From Oscillospiraceae bacterium (GTDB lineage: Bacteria; Bacillota; Clostridia; Lachnospirales; Lachnospiraceae): a DNA stretch of 64,000 nucleotides. Below the pieces are notes generated by a model. The model did not search any database. It was not told the origin of the DNA and saw only the letters and a program-made list of their open reading frames with translations. The stretch covers positions 1-64,000 of the forward strand of contig JAETOO010000006.1 of assembly GCA_021771715.1 (NCBI GenBank), given 5' to 3'. The position numbers and the translations under genes were made by a program. Below, piece by piece: positions 15,006-23,411 of this stretch; within the stretch, counting starts at the first letter, position 1; each line of letters starts with the position of its first letter.

Positions 15006-17051
15006 TTATAACCTGATCACCATCGTCCCATACCCGTCAAGCTTCTGCGCGCCGGACACGGTCTCGCCTGTGTACAGGTCCGTTCCACTCTGGTGGAGTG
15101 TGATCTCTGCCGGAGTGGGCTCGTAGTTCAGGACAAAGAGATACTTCTCTCCGTCTTTGCTGCGGACTGCCAGCTCACAGCTCTCCGGCACCTCGACGAG
15201 CGCGCGGTACGGCGATGCCACGCCGAGCTTCTCCAGGAAGATCCGCGCGGACTCCTCATTGAAGGCGCTTCCGTAGTAGTACGCCTTTCCCTTTCCGAGC
15301 GCACGGCACACGAGCGCGCCTGCCCCCGCGTAGTAGTCGGAGGTGTACGTCCCGACGACCTTCGCGTCGCCGACCGCCTCGAGCTGATCCGCAAATACGT
15401 TTGCCGTCAGCTGCGTGTCTTCCCAGTCGACCGTCACCGCCCCTGCATCCGGTGCGATGAAACTGTACTCCGGAACGTCCGTACCGGTCAGCTCCGAGAG
15501 CACGCCCGGCAGCTTGTCCATCACGCACTGCCCCGTCGTGTTCTTGTAGCCGCTGCGGCAGCCGATCACCAGCGTGCCGCCGTTTTCCACGTACGCAGTC
15601 AGCAGCTCGGCCTGCTCCTTCGTCGCGATCGTCATGTGCGGGTAGATCAGAACCTCATACTGCGCCAGCTCCTCTGCCGTCGTCCGCTTTGTCAGATACA
15701 CGAAATCGAGCGGTGTGTGCGATCTCTGTGCCGCCGCAAAGAGCGCCTTCTGGCTCGCGCTGTCGACCCGGCCGTGCCATACGTCGAGCTGCGCATCCCA
15801 GATGTTGTCATAGTCCTTCAGCACGCCGACCTTCGCCTCATAGCGCGCGCCGGCGATCCCCTTCATGCCCTGCAGCTTCCGGTGGATATCGCGCACCTCG
15901 CGGATCCTGCGGTTCTCCCGGCCCGAGTAGTCGAGAATCCCGTGCCAGTAAATCTCCGTCCCCATCGTGCAAGTTCTCCAGCGGAAATAGCTCACGTAGT
16001 CCGCACCGTGCGCGATCGACTGCATCGTCCACAAGGTCATCTGGCCCGGACGCGGCGTCGGCGCCTCCATGCGCGTATTCCAGCCGTTCGCGCCGGACTG
16101 CTGCTCCATGATGCCGAAAATCGGCGACACCGAGCGCGTCTCGGAGAGATTGCGGCTCCACTTGCGGTCGCGCAGATTCCTCGGATCGTTGGAGTACGCA
16201 TCCAGACAGTACGCAAAATTCGGGTACGAATCGTACGTGATAAAGTCAAGGCTCTCATTTGTCATCGCGTGGTTGTCCAGATTGCCGAACAGTCCGTTGG
16301 TCGTGATGAAATCGCCCGGCTTCAGGTAGCGGCGGATGATGTCGCTCTGCAGCTTCGCAAACCTGCGCGCGCTCGCGGAGATGAACCGCGTATAGTCGAG
16401 CACCTCGTGCGGATTCGTCGAGTTGCTGATCGTCGTGCGCGGCACATGGACCTCCTTCCAGTCCGTGTACGTCTGGTTCCAGAATGCCGTCCCCCACGCT
16501 TCATTCAGCGCGTCGATCGTCCCGTACTTCTCCTTCAGCCAGACACGGAATGCGCGCGTGTCGCTCTCGGAGTAGAACTCATTCGTCTCACAGTTGATCT
16601 CATTGTCCAGCTGCCAGCCGATGATACAGTTTCTCCCTGCATAGTGGCTCGCAAATTTTCCCGTAATCCGCGCGCACAGCTCCTGGTACACCGGGGAATT
16701 GTAATTGTAGTGGCGTCTCGCCCCGTGGCGCAGCAGCACGCCGTCCATCCGCGCGTTCAGCACCTCCGGATACTTCTCCGTCAGCCACGCGGGCGGCGTC
16801 GCCGTCGGCGTGCAGAAGATCACCTTCATGCCCACCTCGTCCGCGATGTCGAGAAATTCATCGAAAAATTCGTAGGTGAATCTCCCCTCCTCCGGCTCGA
16901 CCTTGCTCCACGCGAACTCCGCAATCCGGACCACCTCAATGCCGGCCTCGAGCATCCGCAGCAGATCCTCCCGCCACAGCTCCTTCGGCCAGTGCTCCGG
17001 ATAGTAGCACGTGCCGAGCACCAGCCGCTCTCCGTTCAAAATCTCGCTCAT
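15006..17051 (-). CDS. beta-galactosidase, glycoside hydrolase family 42
   Basis: The 681-residue protein has the full GH42 layout: catalytic TIM barrel (~10-395), a trimerisation domain (~400-610) and a small C-terminal beta domain. The acid/base Glu is in GWQLDNEINC and the nucleophile Glu in FGIMEQQSG. The N-terminal LGTCYYPEHWP motif is characteristic. It lacks a signal peptide and should hydrolyse imported beta-galactosides in the cytoplasm. The start has AGGAGGAGG upstream. It is downstream of the second ABC transporter on the same strand, with a repeat-rich gap of 248 bp between. Confidence 0.93.
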   Translation of the reverse strand: MSEILNGERLVLGTCYYPEHWPKELWREDLLRMLEAGIEVVRIAEFAWSKVEPEEGRFTYEFFDEFLDIADEVGMKVIFCTPTATPPAWLTEKYPEVLNARMDGVLLRHGARRHYNYNSPVYQELCARITGKFASHYAGRNCIIGWQLDNEINCETNEFYSESDTRAFRVWLKEKYGTIDALNEAWGTAFWNQTYTDWKEVHVPRTTISNSTNPHEVLDYTRFISASARRFAKLQSDIIRRYLKPGDFITTNGLFGNLDNHAMTNESLDFITYDSYPNFAYCLDAYSNDPRNLRDRKWSRNLSETRSVSPIFGIMEQQSGANGWNTRMEAPTPRPGQMTLWTMQSIAHGADYVSYFRWRTCTMGTEIYWHGILDYSGRENRRIREVRDIHRKLQGMKGIAGARYEAKVGVLKDYDNIWDAQLDVWHGRVDSASQKALFAAAQRSHTPLDFVYLTKRTTAEELAQYEVLIYPHMTIATKEQAELLTAYVENGGTLVIGCRSGYKNTTGQCVMDKLPGVLSELTGTDVPEYSFIAPDAGAVTVDWEDTQLTANVFADQLEAVGDAKVVGTYTSDYYAGAGALVCRALGKGKAYYYGSAFNEESARIFLEKLGVASPYRALVEVPESCELAVRSKDGEKYLFVLNYEPTPAEITLHQSGTDLYTGETVSGAQKLDGYGTMVIRL

Positions 17052-17106
17052 GTCTTTCCCTCCTCCTACATATTTATCATACTTTGCATTACAATCTGCT
17101 CACGTC

Positions 17107-17257
17107 CGCAATTCACCGCGCCGACAATCGTCACCATGTAGATCGCAGATTCACCGCACGGACAATCCTGCGCCATGCAAGCCGCAATTTACCTCACGGA
17201 CAACCGTCGCCATGCAAGCTGCAAATTCGTCGCACGAACGATCCTGCGCTGCGCACC
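17107..17257. repeat. degenerate ~38-bp tandem repeat, four units
   Basis: Units begin near 17107, 17144, 17183 and 17220, with the pattern CGCAATTCACC-GCACGGACAATC-TGCGCCATGCAAGC. The array fills the gap just after the MalG-type permease gene (stop at 17300). No gene is supported in 17052-17299. Confidence 0.65.
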
Positions 17258-17299
17258 TCCATCTGCAGCCACATGCCGATAGCAGAACTGAATTTTATT

Positions 17300-18184
17300 C
17301 TACTCCTTCACCGCTCCCGCCGTCAATCCGTCCATGAAGAACTTCGACGCGCACAGGAAGCAGATCAGAAGCGGCAGCACCGCGCAGGTGCTCGCGAGCA
17401 TCATCGCGCCGTAATCCGTGCCGCGGTCCGACACCATTGACCTCAGCAGCAGCGGCAGCGTGAACAGTTTCTCTTTTCTCAGGATAATCAATGCCTGCGT
17501 GAACTCGTTCCACTGGTTTACAAAATTCATGATGCCCAGCGACGCGTACGCCGGCTTCAGGATCGGCGCGATGATGCGGAAGAAGATCGTCCACTCGCTG
17601 CACCCGTCGATCCGGGCTGCCTCCATCAGCGCCTTCGGCACATTGTTCTGACAGTACTGCCGCATCCAGAAGATGCCGAACGCGTTCGCACAGCCCGGGA
17701 TGATCAGCGCCTTGAAGTCGTTGACCCAGCCGAACCGGCTCATCATGATGAACCACGGGATCATGCCTGCGGTCGCCGGGATCATCATCGTGCCGAGCAG
17801 GATCGCGAAGAGCACATTTTTGCCCGGGAACTCATAGACCGAGAACGCATAGCCGCCCATCGAGCAGAAGAACAGCACGAGGATCACGTACGAGAAGGTC
17901 ACGATGCAGCTGTTCAAGAACGCCCGCGGCATGTTGACCTGATCCACCATGCTCTTGAAATTCTCCACCAGGTTCGTGCCGAACGTCACGATCGGCGGGA
18001 ACGAGTAGATCTCGTTCGTCTTCAACGTCGACATCACGAACATCATGTAGAACGGCAGCAGCATGATCAGCGCAATCGCGATCAGAATCACGTACAGGGA
18101 GATTTTTTTGCCGATCGGGTGGACGATCGAAATCACGACCATCACGACCGCAATCGCAATAAGGAGCAATAACAATGTTTTCAT
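17300..18184 (-). CDS. carbohydrate ABC transporter permease, MalG-type
   Basis: The 294-residue protein has an extra N-terminal membrane segment before the usual set, and the EAA loop EAARIDGCSEWTIFFRIIAP. It ends GLTAGAVKE as is common for this family. It starts 3 bp after the stop of its partner permease gene, so the two are coupled. It is part of the binding protein-permease-permease locus next to GH42 and probably imports galactosides; the link to GH42 rests on proximity only. Confidence 0.9.
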   Translation of the reverse strand: MKTLLLLLIAIAVVMVVISIVHPIGKKISLYVILIAIALIMLLPFYMMFVMSTLKTNEIYSFPPIVTFGTNLVENFKSMVDQVNMPRAFLNSCIVTFSYVILVLFFCSMGGYAFSVYEFPGKNVLFAILLGTMMIPATAGMIPWFIMMSRFGWVNDFKALIIPGCANAFGIFWMRQYCQNNVPKALMEAARIDGCSEWTIFFRIIAPILKPAYASLGIMNFVNQWNEFTQALIILRKEKLFTLPLLLRSMVSDRGTDYGAMMLASTCAVLPLLICFLCASKFFMDGLTAGAVKE

Positions 18185-18187
18185 ACC

Positions 18188-19126
18188 CTATCTTCTCCCC
18201 TTTCTCTTCTTCGGCTCGTCCTTGTCCGCCGTTACCTTGTTCAGCACAATCGAGATAACCACGATCATCATGGTGATGATATACGCAACCGCCGACGCGT
18301 AGCCGTACGCGTTTCCGCCCTGCGGCGCCTTGCTCAGCAGGTAGATCATCAGCGTCAGTCCGCCGTTGTTCGTTCCGCCGCCCCAGCTGCTGTTCGTCAG
18401 GATAAACGGCTCAGTGAACAGGTTGAACATACCGATCGTCGACTGGATCAGCGTGAACAGGATGATCGGCTTCAGGAGCGGGATCAGGATGCGGAACACG
18501 ATCTGTACGTGGTTCGCGCCGTCGATCTCCGCCGCCTCGTAGATATCGTTGCTGATGCCCTGCATACCCGCCAGGTAGATGACCATATTCCAGCCGATCC
18601 ACTTCCACGCGAACATCACGATGACCGCCACCTTGATCAGGGAGCCGTCGCCGCCCAGCCAGTTGATCGGCTTCTCCCCGAACAGGCTCAGGAACCAGTT
18701 GATCAGGCCGTAATTGTTGCCGAACAGGTTCATAAAGATGATCGAGATCGCCACCGAGCTCGTGACCATCGGCATAAAGTAAATCGTCTTAAAAATATTC
18801 TGTCCCTTTACCAGCTTCGAGTTCAGGATGTACGCGAGCACCAGGCCGCCCAGCAGGATCGGGATGTGCGCGATGATACCGATGAACAGCGTATTTTTCA
18901 GCGCTTTCCAGAACAGCACATCTTGAAAAAGATTTACATAGTTGTCAAACTGAATAAAATGCATCGGCCCAAGGCCGTCCCACCGGAAAAAGCTCAGCGC
19001 AAATCCGGCAATCATCGGGAACAGGTTGAATACCGCAAACAGGATAAAAAACGGCGCGATATACACATAAGCGACGCGGTTCGCATACAGGGTGCCGAGC
19101 AATCCTTTTTTCTTCTTTACACTCAC
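18188..19126 (-). CDS. carbohydrate ABC transporter permease, MalF-type
   Basis: The 312-residue protein has six predicted membrane segments and the EAA loop EAAEIDGANHVQIVFRILIP. I placed the start at the GTG at 19126, where GAGGAAGGTG lies 8 bases upstream; the open frame upstream of it crosses a transcription terminator and is not coding. It pairs with the next permease. Confidence 0.87.
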   Translation of the reverse strand: MSVKKKKGLLGTLYANRVAYVYIAPFFILFAVFNLFPMIAGFALSFFRWDGLGPMHFIQFDNYVNLFQDVLFWKALKNTLFIGIIAHIPILLGGLVLAYILNSKLVKGQNIFKTIYFMPMVTSSVAISIIFMNLFGNNYGLINWFLSLFGEKPINWLGGDGSLIKVAVIVMFAWKWIGWNMVIYLAGMQGISNDIYEAAEIDGANHVQIVFRILIPLLKPIILFTLIQSTIGMFNLFTEPFILTNSSWGGGTNNGGLTLMIYLLSKAPQGGNAYGYASAVAYIITMMIVVISIVLNKVTADKDEPKKRKGRR

Positions 19127-19184
19127 TGATTTTTCACCTTCCTCTGTCTCCTTGACACAACGATAAACACAGCTATCCTTCCTG

Positions 19185-19216
19185 AAAAAAAGAGGCCGGA
19201 TTCTCCGCTCCGGCCT
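19185..19216 (-). terminator. terminator-like hairpin between binding protein and permease genes
   Basis: Arms AGGCCGGA and TCCGGCCT close an 8-base loop and are followed on the minus strand by CTTTTTTT. It lies 98 bp after the binding protein stop. Partial termination here would give more binding protein than permease, a common arrangement in such operons. Confidence 0.8.
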
Positions 19217-19314
19217 TCTTTTCCTGACTGCTCTGCAGCCATTTTCATTCTCTGTCAAGCCTTCGGCTATTCGGTTACCTGGCAATCAAAGCCCCGGCTC
19301 ATTGCCCGCCGGAA

Positions 19315-20658
19315 TCACTCGCCGTCCCACACGCCCGCATCCTTGAGCGTCTGGATCTGCTGCTCCTTGAGCTCTGCGCATGCCGCCTCAATGTCGTTGC
19401 CCAGTCTCTCGCGGATCTGCTCCGGCGTCTCGCCTGCCTCAGCGCCTGCGTTGAAGGAGCTGTACAGATAGCCCTCAGCCGTCGTATCCATCATCGTGTT
19501 GTAGACAACCGGCACCTGCGAAGCGATCTCCGTCGCGATCGCATTCGGAGCCTGGCCGCCAAAGTAATCGTCCGGATCTGTGTAGAGCTCCGGAGCCGCA
19601 TCCCATGCCGGCTTGTAGGACGGGAAGTAGTCAACTGCCTTGAACATGGTGTTCTGGCCCTCGGTGGTTGCCAGCATGTACTTGATGAACGCCCATGCAG
19701 CTTCCTTGTTCTCGGACTGCTCCGGGATCACGAGGAAGGAACCGCCCCAGTTCGTCGCAGGCATACCTGCCGGAAGCACGGTAGCGCCCCAGTGCCCTGC
19801 GCCGTCCGGATCAATATCGGTCTTCAGGAAGCCGGAGAACCAGGATCCGGATGCCACAGATACGCACGTACCTGCCGCATACGCTGCATACGCCTCTGCG
19901 GACCACATGTCAACGTTCATATCCCAGCCGTTCTCACGGATCTTCAGACATGCCTCCAGGCAGTCCAGATCGCCGTCGCGCTCCAGTCTCAGGTTCAGAT
20001 CCTCGTCGTAGTAGTCGCGGTTGATGAACAGCCACTGATACGGATATGCTGCGGACGGAAGGAACCATCTCTCGCCCGGGATCGACACCTTCTCCGCTAC
20101 CTCGAGCACGCCGTCCCAGGTGCTCATCAGATCCGCAACCTCCTGCGGGTCAGTCGGAAGTCCTACCTCCTCGAATACGTCTGTGCGGTAATAGTAAAGC
20201 GTCGGGCCGAGATCCCACGGGATTGCGACGAGTCTCTGTCCGTCGTCCGAGATCGCCTGATTCCACTTGAACTCCACGAAATCATCCTTCAGCTCGTCTG
20301 CGCCGAGCGTGTACAGATCCGTCAGCGCGGAGCTGTTGCGGTACTGTGCAATGTAAGCGCCCTCTACCATCGCCACGTCCGGAGCGCCTGAGCCTGCCGC
20401 CAGAGCAGTCTGCAGCGACTGGTGATGTGCGGTTGTGTCTGTAAATACCAGCTCTACCTCAACATCCGGATACGCCTCGTAGAAACCGTCCAGAGCCGCC
20501 TCAAACGCGTCGTCGCCGGACGGCCAGCCGCCCACCTCAATCGTGCCGGAGATCTCCTCGTCCGCCGCTGCGGTCAGCTGCATCCCTGTCATCATCGACA
20601 TTGCCATCACCGTCGCCAGTGATCCGGCCAGAAGCCGTTTTGCGTTTCTTGCTTTCAT
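19315..20658 (-). CDS. sugar ABC transporter substrate-binding protein
   Basis: The protein of about 447 residues has a signal peptide (MKARNAKRLLAGSLATVMAM, cleavage near LTAAADEE) without a lipobox cysteine, and then a family 1 binding protein fold with GSGAPDVAMVEG and VAIPWDLGPTLYYY. The second of two close ATGs was chosen because AAGGAGG lies 6 bases before it. It starts the second ABC operon and follows the LacI gene at 20885. The ligand is not evident; galactosides are plausible from the downstream GH42. Confidence 0.9.
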   Translation of the reverse strand: MKARNAKRLLAGSLATVMAMSMMTGMQLTAAADEEISGTIEVGGWPSGDDAFEAALDGFYEAYPDVEVELVFTDTTAHHQSLQTALAAGSGAPDVAMVEGAYIAQYRNSSALTDLYTLGADELKDDFVEFKWNQAISDDGQRLVAIPWDLGPTLYYYRTDVFEEVGLPTDPQEVADLMSTWDGVLEVAEKVSIPGERWFLPSAAYPYQWLFINRDYYDEDLNLRLERDGDLDCLEACLKIRENGWDMNVDMWSAEAYAAYAAGTCVSVASGSWFSGFLKTDIDPDGAGHWGATVLPAGMPATNWGGSFLVIPEQSENKEAAWAFIKYMLATTEGQNTMFKAVDYFPSYKPAWDAAPELYTDPDDYFGGQAPNAIATEIASQVPVVYNTMMDTTAEGYLYSSFNAGAEAGETPEQIRERLGNDIEAACAELKEQQIQTLKDAGVWDGE

Positions 20659-20736
20659 ATACATCCTCCTTAACTTTTTTATAAAATTCCCTGCACATGG
20701 CAGGGGAATTTCCCCGTTTTTCTATCCCGCGCCCGC

Positions 20737-20880
20737 CCGGCTCTCTTCTGCCGCCCGACCTGCGTCTTGCTTTTGTCCGGCTCTCTTCTGCCGCCCGACC
20801 TGCGTCTTGCTTTTGTCCGGCTCTTTTCCGCCGCCCGGCTTGCCATCCTGCTTTTGTCCGGCTCTCTTCTGCGCCCGGCA
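20737..20880. repeat. 40-bp tandem repeat just after the LacI stop codon
   Basis: Units begin at 20737, 20777, 20817 and 20858 (period 40-41). The first two are identical over the unit CCGGCTCTCTTCTGCCGCCC plus GACCTGCGTCTTGCTTTTGT. The array starts a few bases beyond the LacI stop on the minus strand and lies upstream of the binding protein gene. Confidence 0.8.
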
Positions 20881-20884
20881 TTGT

Positions 20885-21949
20885 CTAATAGCGCCTGATG
20901 GATCTGACTGTCTCTCCCTCCACAATCTGCGTCGGGATATACGTCGCGTACTTGAATTTTTTCCCGTTGATCACATCCAGCAGCACCGCCGCGCACTTCT
21001 GCCCCTGCAGATACGGATTGATCGCCAGCGTCGTCAGCGTCTGGTCCGCATATTTGCGCGCCTCGATGCCGTCGATCCCCATCACAGACAGATCGTCCGG
21101 GATCCGGTAGCCCAGCTGCCGCAGCCGCTTGCAGAAGCCCATCGCCATCTCGTCATTAAAACAGACCGCCGCCGTCGCATCACACCCGCGCTCCCGAAAC
21201 ACCTCCGCCGCCAGCGTCCCTTTCTCAAAGAACTTCTCCGGCAGCAGGATGCCGTCCATCCGCTCCTCCGGGATCTCCATGATCCTCGGGTCCATATGCA
21301 TACTTTTTCGATTGATTTCGAAACAGTAATCGTCGAGATTGCCCTCGAACTCCTGCGCCATGTAGGATCTCCACGCGAGATCGCGCGCGCTTGCATCGTC
21401 CGCATCGTTCGGACTGATCAGCGCAATTTTCCGGTGCCCCTTGCCTCTGAGATAGTCCAGCATCTTCACCATGCCGCTCCACAGATCGCTCTCGACCACC
21501 GGAAGGGATCTCGGATAGCTCATCCGCCGTCCATACGTCGCCGCAACCGCAGGGAGATAGTAGTTCTTTCCGACCATGCGCATATAACTCTCAGCGATCG
21601 CCTCGTCTGCCAGGATGATCCCGTCCGCCATAATCCCCCGCACATACCGGAAATCCAAGGAGCCATTCACCGCTACCATGTAGCCCTGCTTTTCTGCCTG
21701 CTCCTTCATGCCGAGATACAACTCTGTATTGAACGAGTTATCCATATTTCTGCAGTAGAACAAAAGCTGTTTCGTTCTCTGCCGCATCAGCGACATCGCC
21801 ACGGGGTTCGGGTGATAGTCGAGTTCCTCCGCGATCCTGAGAATCCGCTCCCGCTTCTCGGCTTCCACATATCCGCTGTTATTCAGCGCTCTCGACACGA
21901 CGGAAACAGATACCCCTGCTCTCTTTGCTATATCTTTTCTGGTAACCAT
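20885..21949 (-). CDS. LacI-family transcriptional regulator
   Basis: The 354-residue protein starts with a classical LacI helix-turn-helix (RKDIAKRAGVSVSVVSRALNN) followed by a hinge region and effector domain with VMGIDGIEARKYADQTLTT. The second ATG (21949) is 5 bases after GAGGTGA and was preferred. It is directly upstream of the second ABC locus on the same strand and most likely controls it. Candidate inverted repeats (GGGGAATTTCCCC near 20703) lie before the binding protein gene. Confidence 0.9.
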   Translation of the reverse strand: MVTRKDIAKRAGVSVSVVSRALNNSGYVEAEKRERILRIAEELDYHPNPVAMSLMRQRTKQLLFYCRNMDNSFNTELYLGMKEQAEKQGYMVAVNGSLDFRYVRGIMADGIILADEAIAESYMRMVGKNYYLPAVAATYGRRMSYPRSLPVVESDLWSGMVKMLDYLRGKGHRKIALISPNDADDASARDLAWRSYMAQEFEGNLDDYCFEINRKSMHMDPRIMEIPEERMDGILLPEKFFEKGTLAAEVFRERGCDATAAVCFNDEMAMGFCKRLRQLGYRIPDDLSVMGIDGIEARKYADQTLTTLAINPYLQGQKCAAVLLDVINGKKFKYATYIPTQIVEGETVRSIRRY

Positions 21950-22191
21950 ATCATTCACCTCGGTTAATCCTTATCACAGATACAGCCATGCTGTGAACAC
22001 TCAAAGTTTTCTGCTCTGTTCTTTCGTAATTATTGATAACGGCGGACCTCTTTTTTCAATTTCTCCTGACAATATTTTTTTGTTTTTCGCTGTTTCGATG
22101 TCATTATTTTAAACATTCCGGCATTTATCCGCAATTCGCAAATATGTGGTCGCGCGTCCACATGGCAAAACTACCACTGGCTCACTCTGCG

Positions 22192-22275
22192 CACGAAAAT
22201 TTTCTGTCCGAACATCTTCTGCCCGCAAAATCTTCTGCACGCAAAATTTTCTGCCGAACATCTTCTGCCCGCAGA
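22192..22275. repeat. ~16-bp tandem repeat in the gap between the LacI gene and ccsA
   Basis: On the minus strand the segment reads as about five variants of CAGAAGATTTTGCGGG in a row. The surrounding gap 21950-22586 otherwise holds C/T-rich sequence with no convincing gene, promoter or RNA. Confidence 0.55.
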
Positions 22276-22586
22276 AAACAAAAACGGCAGACTTCATATG
22301 GAAATCTGCCATTCTTCGCCATACCGTCCTCTCTGTCCGGTTCCGGTCCTCTGTCTTATGATATTTTATTTTCCGGCGGCTTTTGCATACCGCGCATTGC
22401 CGCCTCTGCCCGGCCGCCTGAGCTTTCTGCCGCTCTTGCCCGTTCTTACCTGCTCTTTCCTGCTCTTGCCAGGCTTCCTTTTCCCTGTCACTTCGCCTCG
22501 TGCCGCACTGCTTTTTATATCTATGCGTAGCTGTGCGGTTTATATGCAAAGCCAATCTGCTTTTGCCAGCAAACTACTTCTTATAT

Positions 22587-23393
22587 TTATGCGTAGCTGT
22601 GCAGCCCCGACAGCAGCGTGTTCACACCGATGTAGGTAAAGATCACGCATAGAAATCCGATCACCGCGAACGCCGCGGCCTTTTTGCCCTTCCAACCCTT
22701 CGACAGACGGATGTGCAGATACAGCGCGTAGATAATCCAGGTCACGAGCGACCACGTCTCCTTGGGATCCCAGGACCAGTAGCTGCCCCAGGCGCGCTCC
22801 GCCCAGATCGCCCCCGTGATCATCACGAGCGTCAGGAACAGAAAGCCCAGCGAGATCGCCCGGTAGCTGATCAGATCGAGCTTCTCCGCATCCGGGAGGT
22901 TCTTCTGGTTAAACTCATTGTCCGCCATCCTCGCCCGGAACAGGTAGACCATCGAGACGCCGAACGCCACGCCGAACGAGCCGTAGGAGACGATCGCACA
23001 CGACACGTGAACCGCCAGCCAGTTGCTCTGCAGCGCAGGCATCAGCTCGTTGATCTCCCGGCTCTGCATCGACGCGTAGCCGATGATCAGGAAGATCACC
23101 GGGGCCACGAACGTGCCGAGCGCGCGGAAATGATACTTTTTCATGAAAACCAGGTAGCACAGCGCAATCCCCCACGCGAAGCTCGTCGCAAATTCATACT
23201 GGTTCGTCAGCGGCAGCCTGCCCGCCGCCACGCCGCGCACCGCCATCGCCGCCGTGTGGACGACGAACGCCGCCGTGATCACATAGCCGGCTGCCACGCC
23301 GAGTTTCTCCTTTTTCAGCGCAAAAAACAGGAAATACAATGCCACCGACACCAGATACAGCGCCAGAGCGCCCGTAAAAAGTATGTTCTCCAC
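22587..23393 (-). CDS. ccsA: cytochrome c biogenesis protein CcsA/CcsB type (haem handling, WWD protein)
   Basis: The 268-residue protein has about eight hydrophobic segments and the haem-handling WWD signature AWGSYWSWDPKETWSLVTW near residue 205, with flanking histidines (for example in NWLAVHVSC). With ResB it forms the system II haem lyase that attaches haem to apocytochromes outside the membrane. It follows resB by 18 bp and is the last gene of the nrfA-resB-ccsA set, so nitrite reductase is the likely client. Confidence 0.92.
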   Translation of the reverse strand: MENILFTGALALYLVSVALYFLFFALKKEKLGVAAGYVITAAFVVHTAAMAVRGVAAGRLPLTNQYEFATSFAWGIALCYLVFMKKYHFRALGTFVAPVIFLIIGYASMQSREINELMPALQSNWLAVHVSCAIVSYGSFGVAFGVSMVYLFRARMADNEFNQKNLPDAEKLDLISYRAISLGFLFLTLVMITGAIWAERAWGSYWSWDPKETWSLVTWIIYALYLHIRLSKGWKGKKAAAFAVIGFLCVIFTYIGVNTLLSGLHSYA

Positions 23394-23411
23394 GTTCCTT
23401 CCTCCTGTCCT

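Noticed and set aside
15093-17141. 682-codon plus-strand frame opposite the GH42 gene
   Set aside because: Antisense shadow of GH42; no start signal and no family match.
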